Shown: positions 20,736 through 34,600, counted from the first letter of the stretch. The stretch: 64,000 bases of DNA from Nansenia antarctica (GCA_963989245.1 OZ022351.1:13146843-13210842), one strand, 5' to 3'. Made by a program: numbers and translations. The notes: generated from the letters alone by a model not told the origin.

Positions 20736-22880
20736 AACAGTATAACTGTTGTTGGCATTTACTCATTTCTGTTTTTATAACGTTGTCAGTTTTAAGAGAT
20801 ATTGGTCGCTCTAAGTGGTGCTTATGTAGGGCGTTATTTGTTGAACTGGGAATACTCAAGCCTAATGTCTCATGTTTGAAGGATCCACTATAACTGAAGT
20901 TACACTGAAACAGAAACATTTAGTAAAACGCTGCTCTTCTACAGTATCACAAATCAATTTTCAAAGAACATTTTAACAATCTATGACTGGTAGTGATATT
21001 TATAAATTACTCCCACAAGACCTTTGTCTGATGCATTTGACATTCAGATAATGTTGTCTAAATCAATTTCACAGATTATACAGCTTGTATTGATCTGGTG
21101 ACTCAACTAATCTCTAATTTGAAATCATGACACTGTGTCATGATATGAACAGTTATACTGAAGCTTATAAAATGGATTTGTATGGTGCCAAGTGACTTAT
21201 TGAACATAAAAATGGTTATGTATTAATTTTGATACTTACTATAGTTTGATTGCTAAAAACGACCCCCAAAGTGGTCTTCCTCACTAGCCTATACTTTTTC
21301 CTTGTCTGTAAACTAATTCACTTGATTTTGTATACGATGACAATGTATTGCTTAATTTAATAAATTCTTGGATTTATTTGAAGATGGATTTATGAAAATA
21401 TATGTTGTTTTACCTGAAACCTGAAAGTATTTGGCTGATTTATCAATTAAAAGTAGGCTAAATTGACAGGCCTAAACATGTGATAGCACCCTACAAACTG
21501 ACGTTTATTATGTTTTCATTCATTTTCATCTGTTATCTCCTTCTGTTGCAACTCTGAAAAAACTACTTTGAAATCAATGATAATCATGACAATAACAAAT
21601 CTTGAGTGAGTCCTTGCCATTTTGCAATGTCAGTTTGATTCCATAAACTTGAAAAAATAAATCAATATTTGATTATAAAATGTACATTTCTTATCTGTGT
21701 TACTACTATCGGATCAGAACCATGTTATCTCTGAATGTCCAACCTTGACAAGGTTACAGGGGATTTGCAGTTGGTCAGTGCAAACAGTATGTTTTGCATG
21801 ATGTCTCTGAAGCTGATTTTGCAATGAAAAGCCACAAAGACACAATTAAAACATTACTACTACATTTAATACAGGTAACCGACATCCTCCTCATAACTAG
21901 CAACCTTTTAGAGATATAAAAACTGAGGACTTTTGCGTCTGGGTTTCATCAACGGTTTCAACTCACCTTCTGACCAACTCGATACAATCATCATCTGTAC
22001 AATTTGGGACAAACTCTCTACATAGTAGTCTATGGTTTCTCTATATATCCAAACTCCCACAATGCTGAAACTCCTGTGATATCAGTGCTGGGTGGTGATA
22101 TGTATTCTTAAACTCTAAAATTAAGAATGCAATTACAGTGACACAAAAGAGCAGGAGAAGGCTCATTCTCCTCAGCGTGGCATTATGATAATTAGCTGAC
22201 AGGAGGTCAAAGGCAATATGTGTAAAAGTAATCACTGAGTCACACGTTATGCATGTTAAATGGCTGGATAAAAGGTGAGGTTTGGAGAGTTTATTAACGC
22301 AGAAGGAAAATGCTGCTCTTCTCACATTGCATAGAGGAAATCTTGGGGAAGGATTTCAAACATTGGCAATTTTGGGGATGTCTGTTCGGTTGAGATATGG
22401 ATAAGTTCACGACTGGGTCGGAACATCAGTATGGAGGCTGCATTCATGTTGAAAGGCCCTTCGTGCTGCTGTTCCCATCCGTAACAAGCGTTAGAGAAAT
22501 GTTGATGAGTTCCCCCCTGCCCAATTCGCAACACACTACACTCACTCTGACTACAATTTGCATAGCCTGCTTTGTCTCTAAAATGTGGCTCGCATTATTT
22601 GAATTGGTATCCTGAAAACAATTATTGTCATCATGATGGTAATGCGTATGTATTGATAAAGAAAAAACTAATATTCTCTGTGGATACTAAATATAAATAT
22701 TTGAAATACAAACTTTTTGAACCACTGTCTTCAATTAGAAAAGAGGGTATGAGTTATTGTGGCCTTCCAGAGACTAGTTTTGGCCCAGTTCAGCCTAGTA
22801 TAGTGTGGGTCTGGACTGGGACAACAAAGGGATGGGGATAGCAGTCACCCTCATGATACACCTGACGCTTCTGTTTCTGA
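20736..22880. other. Non-coding tract, nothing recognised
   Basis: AT-rich intergenic DNA. No gene, RNA gene or shared repeat was identified. Confidence 0.5.
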
Positions 22881-22985
22881 AGGAGGCTTCAGCAAGTCCA
22901 GCTGTTGTTATTGCACATACTTGTTATTATTAGTCTGCTTGCTTCAGCAAGTCCAACTATTGTTATTGCACATACTTATTCCTAT
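22881..22985. repeat. Direct duplication of about 45 bp
   Basis: GCTTCAGCAAGTCCA...TTGTTATTGCACATACTT occurs twice, about 54 bases apart, with two substitutions. Confidence 0.75.
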
Positions 22986-23024
22986 TGCTATTAGGTGGGC
23001 TATTATTATTAGTGTTCCTACTAT

Positions 23025-23124
<100 letters not shown>

Positions 23125-23198
23125 GAACAGTATTGTTATTGGTGGTATACTTCTTATTATTATTCTTTTCCTGGCTTTGGTCAAATAGCAAAAAAAAA

Positions 23199-23840
23199 GT
23201 CCCTGACCAAAAATGCTATGAATTTGCATGCCACAACTAGAGAGCATCAGTAACTATGGCAGAAAGAGTGACCATGATTAGACCATAGGTGGCGCAATAA
23301 TAAATATAATTTTCTGCAGGTGCAAACTTAAATTAACTTAAAATCAACTGTAAGTCTGATTGGTCCAAAATTGCATATGCACATGCGTGGTGCATGTCTC
23401 TCTATAGGGTGTTCAAGGATAAGAGATCCATTCCAAGATGGCGGAGAAAATGATATGAAAGCAAAACGTTTTTGGGCCAGAATTGTCAAATTCTCATAGA
23501 TGTTGCTCTGCTAGGTAAAGTCCCTGACCAAAAATGCTATAAATGTGCATGCCACAACTAGAGAGCATCAGTAACAATGACAGAAATAATTACCATGTTA
23601 AGACCATAGGTGGCGCTATAGTAACAAATAGAAAATCAAGTAGCTTCACAATGCTGGCATTTCTACCCCGTTGTATGAAAATGTATGAAACCATATGGTC
23701 CGAAATTGTATATGAACATGCGTGGTGCACGTCTATAGGGTGTTAAAGGATAAGAGATCCATTTAAAGATATCGGAGAAAATGATATGAATTGGCCCCAA
23801 ATTTTCAAATGCTCTGAGAATTTGTCCTGCTACATCAATA
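23199..23840 (+). repeat. Tandem dimer of a ~321-bp unit
   Basis: GTCCCTGACCAAAAATGCTA begins at 23199 and again at 23520. Blocks CATGCCACAACTAGAGAGCA, GACCATAGGTGGCGC, ACATGCGTGGTGCA, TATAGGGTGTT and GGATAAGAGATCCATT recur in order in both halves, with about 15-20% divergence by eye. Confidence 0.8.
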
Positions 23841-24553
23841 TTTATGGCAGTCGACAGGCTGATAGAGGGCACTACAATGTGTTACTATGTCGAAGCATTT
23901 GAAGATATCTAAAAAAACAAGGACATTACAGATGTTTGACATTTTCAACGTTTGAAACTTTAGAAATGTTCAACATGTCTGTGACGTAATGACGCTTCCT
24001 TTGGTGTGGGCACAACACGTGCCTCCCCTCCTCCCCTCCTCCATCTTTTATGAATACGAGAGGACATAGGATAGATGTTAAGGTAATGAAATTAAGTGAT
24101 TGTATATACATTTGTCCATTGTCCATTTAATGTTTCATAAATTACTGTCTAGACTGTCATGGAATGTTCATGTTCAAACAATAACACACAACACCAAATA
24201 TGCTGTGGGGGACAGTACTGGCAACATGCACCTCAGAACTTGGGTACCCTCAAATTGGACTTGGACAAATTGTATACCCTCAATTTTCGGTAACCTCCTT
24301 TAACTGGGGAAGGTTAATCCACAATGCATTTTTGTATTTACGCTTAGTGTATATTATCATCATAGCATAGTAGCCTATGTATATCAGGCCATAATTAGGT
24401 GACTGGTACCCTACAGGCCCGTGGTCCTAGGGTACTTCATAATATCATAGCTTAGTATATCATGAGTTCAACTTGGCCCATATTAGGTGAGTGGTCTACC
24501 CCCCTGTCTGTAGGTCTACCCCCTATCTGTCAAACTACAACCTGATGAAGTTG

Positions 24554-24601
<48 letters not shown>
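24554..24601. repeat. (CA)n microsatellite
   Basis: About 23 CA units. Confidence 0.97.
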
Positions 24602-24604
<3 letters not shown>

Positions 24605-25573
24605 TCAGCATCATAAGAAGGTCAAGTGGATGAAATCAAAAGACAGTGTCAAGCACAAAGCGTTGAGTACTGCTAATGTATGACATGGAGATGCGATGGA
24701 GTGCAGCAATTAACAGCCTGCATACAGCTGCAGGCAGCATGAAATGCATGATACAAGTCTGTGATGGAACAGAAATGCTTGTAGCAGGTGGTGGCTGGGT
24801 ACTGACTGTGCAGTAAAGTAGAATGACCAGGCATGATTATCCATGGTGGGTTGCTGACGTGCTCTATGAACTAGAAACTAGCACAGAACAATGGGGTGGT
24901 TTCTTGACATACTTTTACATACACAATAATATTGCGTTTCATATCAGGGTTAGTTTTGCAGTGCATTCTGAATAACTGGCTCCTGATGGCAAACCCCCTA
25001 TTTGGCAAGCACCAAATTAATATCGATGAGTTTTTAATTGAATAATAAACTGATTATATTGTGCTTTATTTCCTAATTATGAACCCTTTACAAATGTGAC
25101 CGTGATATAAAGAGTTACAGAGTTTACTTTTTTACATCCCACCCACCGCCCTGCTTATGTTATTTTGTCTTTTATGACGTCTAATTTCAGGCAGGGAGCT
25201 GTACAGAGCCGAGTCATTCAATTACACCAAACTTAAATCTACTACCATTTTCATTAACACTAGAACAGCTGTGCCTTTTTTACCTACTAAAAGAGTCAAA
25301 TGACCTTCTCTTTACAATGCTCAAGCTGCTATTTACACACAACAACCACTAGTTGGGTAGTTGTTGGCTAGTCCCCTTGAAAGGAGAAGGATGAAATCCC
25401 ATGATAATGAACAATTTTCATTCATTTCAACAAGAATGCTTCACTCGAAATTTCAACCTGTCCGCTGCCAAGTTATAAAAAAAGCTTTTTGTCGCGTTAG
25501 CGGTTTTCGGGTACTTAACGTAAACGTAAACTAATCTGTTATGGGAAGCGATATTTGAAGTCTGTTAATATTA

Positions 25574-25621
<48 letters not shown>

Positions 25622-26560
25622 TGATCTGAATTGTCAACATGACTGAACAGTTAAATAACAAAAACTGTTATATTGAAAATGGGCAACTGACCTGCCAAAT
25701 GGGAAGAAAACATGACTCCAAACAAAAGAGTCTGAGGTTTTGGGCCAACCACAAGCAACCCCACCCTCCCCCCCCCTCCATTTTTGCGCTTGGGACAGCC
25801 TCAATAGACATGACTTTCAACCAATCAGGACTGAGGGAGTTTAGACAGACAGTTCTTCTGGATTATTCATGTTCCTGAGTCCTTCAGCCCTCTTTTGCTA
25901 TGGCCGACATAAAAACACCCGCATGAACATCCAAGTCTGTACGTATGTATTGTTGCAAAATGTTTTGGTCTCGACCATCCACGCTCCTGAAAATGCTGCA
26001 CTTGGACACATTCCCACAATGATTGATGACCACAGCAGACAGATCCAATGGGGCAGCCAGCTTGGAGTGTGAGAGGAGAGGTGGCTGCACATCAGTTTAT
26101 CTCTTAGGGTCGGGGCTCATCGGAATGAGAATGCTGAGGGTTCAGAGAACACATTGCATAGTTGGGTTCACTTTCAATAATGCACCAATTGCGGCCTGAT
26201 AATACGATTAATTGTGCACACTTCATTGCAGTGTTGAGGAGCAACATCAACTTGGTTGGGTTTTCTGGGGCTTGGGGGTCTGAGAAGACTTTCTCAACAG
26301 GCTCTCTGGTCTTAGTGGAAGACTGGTTAAGAAGGCTGTTTGATTTATGTCCAAAATCATCATCCCTGTCACGGATGTGACGTAGCCTTTGGAACTGTCC
26401 AAAAGGAATGGAGAGAGACTACTAAAGAGACTAGTGGAGACTGTTATCCCTGAAAATCGTATAGAGGTCTGTCTTTTTCTGAAGATAGTGTTGTGAAGCG
26501 AAACCCTACCAAGTGACAATATTGACGATGAATCACAGCCTCTGGGACATTATTGCTTTT
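24602..26560. other. Non-coding tract with a (TA)n array
   Basis: No gene found. (TA)n occupies about 25576-25613. The rest is unremarkable AT-rich sequence. Confidence 0.5.
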
Positions 26561-26582
26561 AAATAATACATAAATAATGTAT

Positions 26583-26888
26583 ACTTTATTGATCCCTGAG
26601 GGGAAATTATCTTTTTGAACACCCCCCCCCCCGCCCCCCAAGAGAGCTCACACACAGCGTAGCACATTCTTGGGAGAACCAAGCTCTGGGTTCAGGCGCA
26701 GTTACGGGTTAAGTGCCTTGCCCAAGGGCACAACAGCAGTGGGTGGTAGGATACCTTAGGTATAATGCTAGCAACCCTCCGGTCACCAGCTCACATCCGG
26801 CTCCCTCCTGAGCTGGGAATCGAACCAGCGACCTTCCGATTGCTGGCTGGTCTCTCTAACCTCGACTACCTGCCACTAGGCTACCTGC
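26583..26888 (-). mobile_element. tRNA-derived SINE, minus strand, second type
   Basis: On the minus strand the head GGTAGCCTAGTGGCAGGTAG (A-box-like) is followed by GGTCGCTGGTTCGATTCCC (B box), a middle part with CCTTGGGCAAGGCACTT-like sequence, and the tail AATTTCCCCTCAGGGATCAA followed by TAAAGTAT. A C-rich run interrupts near 26622-26640. Confidence 0.75.
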
Positions 26889-27333
26889 TATGGTTACAGA
26901 ACAATTAATACAATTGGGACAGGAAAACAATGCTTTAAGTATGTATTTTGTGATAGATTGTGGGGGTTTCTGCTCTGCGCTGACATAGTTTCCAAAACTA
27001 CAAACATTGTCAAGGGAACATGATACACAAATCTACTGTGGCATAGGAATATGGTATATATTATATGATATTATATTGTATATATTCTAGGTTATTTAAC
27101 CGTGATATTGTTATTAAATCATGGCTTTGAACAATCTCAATGCTGGTTTTCATCAACCGGTGATGATTTTCTCCTCCCGTAGACCCCGTAGTTTAATTTG
27201 GTGTGAAGCAAGCACGTGCAGTAGCTTTCCCTTAGAGATTGTCCTGGAAGAGAAAGTCATTGTGGTTCTGAGTATTCAGTTAATTGCAGGAGGAAGTCAG
27301 CAGGGGGCGTACTGCCCTCTGGTCTCAGATAAA

Positions 27334-27458
27334 GGGCCGGTTTCATAGACCAGGCTTAAGCCTAATCCCAGACTAAAAAGCATCTTCAATGGAGAGTTTA
27401 CATTGAAATTGTGATTCAGTCCAGGACTAGGCTTAAGCCTTGTCTGTGAAACCAGCTC
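27334..27458. mobile_element. Palindromic MITE (Angel-like), about 125 bp
   Basis: The left part GGGCCGGTTTCATAGACCAG with GGCTTAAGCCTAATCCCAGACT is mirrored by AGTCCAGGACTAGGCTTAAG and GTCTGTGAAACCAGCTC. This is a familiar short foldback element of teleosts. Target duplication not resolved. Confidence 0.7.
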
Positions 27459-27761
27459 AACGTGTCTTAAAGTGTTAGTGTATAGGGATTCTACATCCAT
27501 AGTTACTAGAAGAGAGGATTCAATATTCCCAAGCTCAGAGTTTATTGAGGGTATGGAAGGTAAAAAAAAAATAGGGTAGCTCTAATACAACATTTACAAT
27601 ACACATTATTTTTTGGGGTGAAAAAAATCCCCATACTTGGTAGCTGGTTCTGATATGGTCTCGTTGTTACCGACTGTTGGCCTGCCAGGAGGGTTGAGTT
27701 GATCCTTGAGCACCTTTGGCCAGATGAAGAAGTACACCAACCTACTGTAGGAAGGGCAGGA

Positions 27762-28000
27762 CGTGACGTTAGGATTATAAGGTTCTATCTCCATTTTTGT
27801 CAAAATTGAGTTTTTTACATAATCTGATCCATTAGGTGTTTATGAATGCCTGTGTGGTGTTATTTTTAAAAATGTTTACATTTTTTTGTTAGTAATTCAT
27901 AAAATACAAAGGTTCCATCTCACAAAACATAATGGAATGTAAAAACTTTGACACTCAACTACCCTAATTGGAGATAGAACCTTATCATTCTAAGCTCACG
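27762..28000 (+). mobile_element. MITE family 'CGTGA', copy 2 (239 bp)
   Basis: Same orientation as copy 1, with a short internal loss near 27950. Flanked by AGGA at 27758-27761 and 28001-28004. Confidence 0.85.
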
Positions 28001-28734
28001 AGGACATAATCAAGTTCCTCCTTTTAGATGAAATTGTTGGCAAGATACAGTATCATCCAATTACTGTTTCATAAATTCCAGTGGGTTGGTAATATTCAGG
28101 ACTGTTACAGTTTTTTACGATTGCTAACTCACCATGTTCAATACTGAAACCACAGTTTCACAACTCTTCATACAGTCTGCATTCGTAACACTCATGTTGG
28201 CCAATGACTTCATTCATGTCTCAAAAGAAGCTTGTTCAACCACACACTGTCAACAATGTTCACTCAGAAGCATACACTGTCATTCATAACATTCTGACTT
28301 ACAAAACACTAACAACAGGGACCATTACATAGTTTGAATGATTTTCACAAGAATGAATATTTCATTATAAAAATGGTTTGATTTATAGTAATCATAGACA
28401 GAATAGTTGACTGTACAACTGTAAAGTATTAGGCAACAAGAATGAATCAGAAATGCCGCAATTTGCTTCTATCCTTTATTCTATCTTTTGCTTCTATCCT
28501 TTATTCTATCATTTGCTTCTATGTATTCTGTTTTATCCTTTTTTTTCAGTATCTTTGCAGAAAGTAAGTTTCGGTACATTTACTTCAAAGTACACTACAT
28601 TTACTTGTGTAAAATGAAAAGTGAAAAATAAAGTGGAAGATGCAAAGTTCAAATAAAAAAGAAAAACTGAAATTCCAGGGCTACAATACAATAGCAATCA
28701 CACCAAAAATGTCTCACTCCTGAGGGTTTTGGTC

Positions 28735-28790
28735 CACCCTCTGGTCTGCATCTGGTCACATCTAATGTCTTCCCAGGCAATGCATCTAGT
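28735..28790 (-). pseudogene. Transposase C-terminal relic in the Tc1-type element
   Basis: The short open stretch CIAWEDIRCDQMQTRGW corresponds in place and spacing to CLARENIVCDVNKVLW at 62781-62876. Too short to call on its own, but consistent with the TA target site of the enclosing element. Confidence 0.45.
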
Positions 28791-28856
28791 CTATTTCATT
28801 TCATTGTATATATTCTGCTACTGTAATATTTTCTAGACATTTCAAATGATTACTGC

Positions 28857-29005
28857 AAATAGTGAAAATACCACCGCTCATCCGTTATCAGACTTTGCTG
28901 AGGTTCTGGAACTGAAGAGTATCAATAGAGTGCAAAATAACAGCATCTGCACACTCAAACACTGTGCAAAAAAACTGTTTATTCCGAGCTCTCTGTCATA
29001 TATGA
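28857..29005 (-). repeat. Dispersed repeat 'family A', copy 3
   Basis: Inverse of the copies at 8863 and 17830, nested within the Tc1-type element. Confidence 0.65.
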
Positions 29006-29329
29006 TAGGAATATGATTACTGCAAAATTGCACCAAATAATTCAGTTTTGAACGTGTTCTTCAGAGTTTTGAACACAGTATGTTAGCAATGAAAAAATGT
29101 GTTGCAAATACATAGTATTTTGCAAGTGGGGGAGTTTGAATGAGAGAAGTGTTATGGCATTTGGAGAACATAGTCATTGAATGCATTCTGTATGAAAGCA
29201 ATGCACAAATCACAGAGAAAGAGTCACAGTTTTGTTCACATGGGTTTCTGCTCTGCTGACTGTATGAAGAGTTGTGAAACTGTGGTTTCAGTATTGAACA
29301 TGGTGAGTTAGCAATCGTAAAAAACTGTA

Positions 29330-31270
29330 AGTTGGCGGTGAGCCTCTTGCTCATAACTGTTGTCCCCACCCCACCACTATCGCTCCAGCCTCATCAGCAC
29401 TTCTGACACTTAACGAGTGCAATGACCAGATCCACCAATACGCTTTTCAGCCAATATCATAATAACATAATGCAAAATAATCAGTAATTTAGGGTAATAA
29501 TAACTTAGCCTACTCTCAAAACACTCTAATAGTTCTGTAATGCCTCAGAAAGCAACAAAGGAAATGGTCACCTGGCTTTCTGCCCCGCAAAATGCTAATT
29601 TATTTTATAACCTTTGCAATTTTAATGTGTACCTGGCGTCCCCTTGCATCGCCATGAGCACATTTAGTATGCACACAGAAAGAGGAGTCCAGCTAATTTG
29701 TTACTCTGCTTGGATTTCCATTTGCTGGCCCTGGAAACAGCCGCTTGCCTGCTCCGGCCCATTTGTTTAGCACTTAATAAATGGCATAGCAGGTTCATGG
29801 AGGTGATATGATTGATTACTAGATATGGTGTTTCACAGCAGCAGTATTTGTCTGAGGACGCTAGAGAATTAGCAATAAGCGTGTTTTGGGGAATTTTACT
29901 TTCAGAGGTACCATTACTGTAACTAGGGCAACGACAGGTCTTCTCCGTCATGAGGCTTTGGGGCCTTCTATTAAAGTACCGTTTTTGAGTCATGTGTGGG
30001 ATTAGAGCGATGTTGAAAAGACAACATCATTCATTAGATAGTTAGTGGCAAACGAGGACTGTGAGTTTAGTCTGTGTTGTATAGTGCAATAAACAAGGAC
30101 ATCACATTATTGATGCACATCACATTATTCACATCATAACCTGATAACATTGCACAATTTCCCATTGACGTTAATGCAATATTTACATGTTTGGCACACA
30201 AATGACAGAGTTATGCGTGCAGATCTCGGGTTAGGATTCAACCCAATTGAATAGAGTACATTCAATTAAAAGGTAATATATAAATAATGAAAAACATTGT
30301 TTTGCTGTAATAGTCTAGCAAGAGTAAATTAAATTCACCTCAGTCATTCAAATTAAGGGCTTAGTAATCAGGGTAATTGCAGATAATAACACATACCTCC
30401 ACTTTAGGGTCCAGAGTATGAACCTGCCCCTCCCTGTGCATTTCTAGTCAAGCTGTTATATTACTGGAGCAGCGCTATGAAGCGTTTCATACTGTTCCCC
30501 TTGATTAAGACAGCTTGGGACTCTTAACATGACTCCTAGGGAGTTGAAGGAAGTTGTGCACTGAATTAGAAAACTATAGTACAAGTATGGACTTGTGGGT
30601 AATACATGGTGTATTAGACATACATACATGGTGTTCAAAGTGTTTTGGCTTTTACTTGTCTTTAACCAAAATCACCATTATGCCATGTTCTTCAAAAATG
30701 ATATTACAGTAGCTTTAGATATTTAGAATACACAAACTACACAGTATAATATACAAAAGTAAGTAAAGTAAGTAATTTCCCATAGGAGACCCACGTTTCT
30801 AATAAAGCGGTCTGACTGAAAACTCTGGATGTCCTGTATTGTCATAGAGAATGCAATCTAAAATCCAAAGTGAAATCCTCAATATGAAAAAAACAGTTAA
30901 ATGTAGGCTACTTGGGCCTCAGTAATCCTCAGACTAATCTGTAGTTTTACTTAATGACATGAACACGTCAAATTAAGCTGAGGTAATAGAAGTAAATGTA
31001 CAATGTACATAGTGTACAAGAAATCCAAGTATGTTTTGATGATGAAAGCAATAAATTGCCCTAACAATAAAATACTGTTATGAAATTACAATCTGCGTGA
31101 ATAGTGTTCTTAAAAATGTATCTGCAAAGCTTTCCTTAATATACTGTACAATATGGAATAATTGATGTTGTGGGTAACCTTGGTGCACTGCAAACTGAAT
31201 ACCACCCAGGGGGTAGGTGTATATCTCAGCTGGAGGCATAATCATCGGTATCATAAAATGAACCATGATT
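29330..31270. other. Non-coding tract, enhancer-like in part
   Basis: No gene. The stretch 29560-29800 has moderate GC, many ATTTGT, CTAATTT and GCTAATTTA motifs, and no repeat character, the look of vertebrate conserved non-coding DNA. That is inference from texture only. Confidence 0.35.
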
Positions 31271-31271
31271 T

Positions 31272-31514
31272 CGTGAGCTTAGAATGATACGGTTCTATCT
31301 CCGTTTAGGGTAGTTCAGAGATATTGAGCGTCAAAGTTTTTACATTCCATTATGTTTTGTGAGATGGAACCTTTGTATTTTATTAATTACTAACAAAAAA
31401 ATGTCAACATTTTTCAAAATAACACCACACAGGCATTAATAAACACCTAATGGATCAGATTATGTAAACATTTTTGACAAAATGGAGATAGAACCTTATA
31501 ATTCTAACGTCACG
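31272..31514 (-). mobile_element. MITE family 'CGTGA', copy 3 (243 bp, inverted)
   Basis: Inverse of copies 1 and 2. Flanked by ATTT at 31268-31271 and 31515-31518. Confidence 0.85.
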
Positions 31515-31518
31515 ATTT

Positions 31519-32610
31519 GGAAACAGACCTTGGAACTTAACAAACCAACCAAAGCAATACCTTGTAGGAATAATGTACGGTGCAGAAAGTCAGGTCTGGC
31601 CGTATACACATAAGACACCGAGCCCCCAACCTATATCTGTCTGAGGAGAGAAATTAGATCCCAAACTGTTTTACATACAGTGAGTTTTCTACATTTCGTT
31701 TTTTACCATTAACCTGCCTGGGGAAAAGGTAAGGCCGCCTCTATACAACACATAACACTGTGTACCGTTACACACTTCTTTGAAAACTATCTCTCAGATC
31801 TCGACAGACTCGTTTGGAGTTTCCAGATCTCACCAATCACAGCAATTACAAGTCGGATGAAAGGTGACATAATTACTTTTAAAAAAGAAAAGAAAACAAA
31901 GAAATGCATCAAGCTATTATAAGAAGCAGCATATTCCAGAGCAGCAGTCAGTGTGACTGTGAATATATACAAATGTAACTGTCAAGCGTTGTCATAAGAA
32001 TGTTAGAAAGCAAATGCGTGTCACGCTACCTTACTGTTAGATCTCTTTCTCTCTCTTAATTGCTGTTATTTGGCAAGAGTGGGATATTGATGACACCGGT
32101 CAGAGAGATTGGCAGCTGCATGAATCGTTATTAACCAGCCTGTTGGCCATAGCAGGGGGAGCTCAATAGACAGCGCTGATACAGTGGGGGCCCCCAGGGA
32201 GTTGATTTCCTCTCAGACAAGAGATAATTAACCATCTGAGCAAGCTGTGCTCAGGGCAACCGGCTAGGTGAGGAGGTAAGGAAAACACAACAGGACAACA
32301 GTCAAACAGCCCTCTGGCTCTGTCTGATATCAGTGGGGCTATGATGTGTGACTGGCAATGTGTTACGGTAGTCGATATACAGTCATACAGCACACAGGTG
32401 GATATCTACATGACTGTTTTTGCGTTAGTATGTATGAGTAGGCTAACTGTATTGTGAACAGTTAGGGACACGTGATATGTTTAAAATAAAATGCTGTGAT
32501 TGAATATCATCAGATTTCTAATACCCTCAAAATTCTAATTTGTGTGTTTAAAAAAATAGGGTATACTTTTGTATAAGTCAAACTGCCTGTGTGCATGTAG
32601 GCTTGAACCT
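31519..32610. other. Non-coding tract, nothing recognised
   Basis: No coding frame or repeat identified. Confidence 0.5.
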
Positions 32611-32611
32611 T

Positions 32612-32613
<2 letters not shown>

Positions 32614-32680
<67 letters not shown>
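32614..32680. repeat. (GT)n microsatellite
   Basis: About 33 GT units. Confidence 0.97.
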
Positions 32681-32681
<1 letters not shown>

Positions 32682-33542
32682 TGATTTAATTTAAGCAGGC
32701 ACTTTTAAGACGGCTCTAACACAGGTTTTCCCTGAGTGTAATCCTGGCTTCTGATCACACAGCAGGACTGATACAAACACAGCGCTAGACTCTGGCCTGA
32801 AGCTAACAAGGGAAACGAGGAAGAACACAGGACAAGGGGATGTGTGTGTGTGTGCTCTTACGTACGTAGTTGTGGACACAATCCAAAATGAGGGTCATTT
32901 GAGATGTTTGTCGTAAAAACCTCACCACCTTAAGGCAACAGTTATTTGTTGTGCTGTTCTAGTGAATGTTGTGTATTCAAGCACCACATCACATGGTGGT
33001 GGTACTCAAAACAGGTGAGGACATTTACACGTCTTTGTTTTTTAGTTTTTTTTTACAGATAGGGGGTTACATTCAAATATTACGTCAATGACATTTTAAA
33101 CTCAACAGTTTCTGGGTGATCTGATAATATTCGAATGAACTTGATTTCAATTATAATTAATTGAATCTCATATGTGACGCAAGCTGGTAAACCACCCGCA
33201 AACGGCCGAAGCCGTTATACTGTAGCTAAAAGCCATTTGAATGGGTAGGCTTCAACTCCATCTTTGTTCTCTGTGTCTTCTGTAATCTAACCTGCTGCTT
33301 TTAATTGCTGACATTTAATCAATAGATGCAAATGACAATGGGGACCTATTATTCTTCTATTCATCAATCTCAAAAGACAAAGTGCAAGCTTGTAGGATAA
33401 TTGTGTGGCACAAGGATCCAAGTAAAGGTCAAAAAGTAGTTTGTTCGGGGGATCACTATCATGATTTGTAGCCCTATCGGGCAAAAAGCCAAATATATCC
33501 TATTCCCTAGCTTGCTGCTCTTCAGGTTTGAACATACATTTA

Positions 33543-33544
<2 letters not shown>

Positions 33545-33621
<77 letters not shown>

Positions 33622-33658
33622 TGCACGCATGCATGCACGGATGCACACACGCACGCGC

Positions 33659-33749
<91 letters not shown>
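33545..33749. repeat. Compound (CA)n microsatellite
   Basis: Two CA blocks (about 33545-33619 and 33659-33749) around a GCATGCA-type purine-pyrimidine stretch. Alternating purine-pyrimidine over about 200 bases favours Z-DNA. Confidence 0.97.
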
Positions 33750-33753
<4 letters not shown>

Positions 33754-34600
33754 CACTACGTAGTCCATGATGTTATTTTATTGTGTAAAAACACCAGAAT
33801 ATCAAACATGTATAGAGTTACTCCTTCCTCTTTACGACTCATTCTCAGACATTTCCTTTGTCTAAAATATCTCCAAATAGCTTTGGAAAACGACAATACA
33901 TTTGTACATGCAAGCACAAAAGAGAATAGCATTTCAAGCTGGAGTGAGCAACACCTGCTACTTGGCCTTTAGAGTACAGGCCAATGATACTTGATTAATC
34001 ATAATATGACAGTCCCGCCACCAAGATACCAAATGTAATTATGAAAGCGATAAATAACATTTTCTAGGACTGTATAGATCATCTGCTGCTCAAGATCCAC
34101 AACTGGTGAATTATCTCCCAGGGACCAACACATCTATGGAGCCCTATGATGGATGGCTAACCAGAGGCTTTCATGGGTGAAATATGTATTTACCAAGCTC
34201 CTCTAATAAAATACTGTCTTAATTTACAGCTCTCAGATTAAACAAAATTATGGTCATCAGGAATTATTTTTAAAAATTTCCCAGATCCATGAATATGTCA
34301 ATGTAGTATTGGAATGTTTTACCAGTGACAGACATCATCTAAAAATGTTTATGATATATTACACTGAAATAAAAACAATTCAAAAACTGATTGATTTATT
34401 GTGAAGTGGCAATAAACAAATTGTCATATCATTCAGTTATTCAGTTATCATTTACTACTCCGTTCACCATGTGTGATGTGCCGTACTAAATCATAAACAG
34501 AAGGGCTCCTTGGGTTCCAAACTCAAACAACCATACTCACATTATGAGTCAACAATCACTACACTGCAACTCAAATTCATTTTATTTAAGTTTATTCTTA
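33750..34600. other. Non-coding tract with a short telomere-like motif
   Basis: No gene found. GGGTTAGGGTTAGG near 34600-34614 is a short interstitial telomere-type repeat, too short to mean much. Confidence 0.5.

Larger units (their letters stand above)
28108..29327. mobile_element. Tc1/mariner-type deletion derivative with identical 70-bp inverted repeats
   Basis: The outermost 70 bases, beginning CAGTTTTTTACGATTGCTAA, are repeated without a mismatch in inverse orientation, and TA flanks both sides (28106-28107, 29328-29329). The minus strand at about 28735-28787 encodes CIAWEDIRCDQM, recalling the C-terminal C-x-A-x-E-(D/N)-I-x-C-D motif of Tc1/IS630-like fish transposases. The rest of the transposase is deleted. 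A copy of repeat family A is nested inside. Confidence 0.8.

Noticed and set aside
33370..33768. Poly-(Cys-Val) and poly-(His-Thr) frames
   Set aside because: Artefacts of (CA)n arrays, as are those at 6694, 16053, 42953 and 49881.
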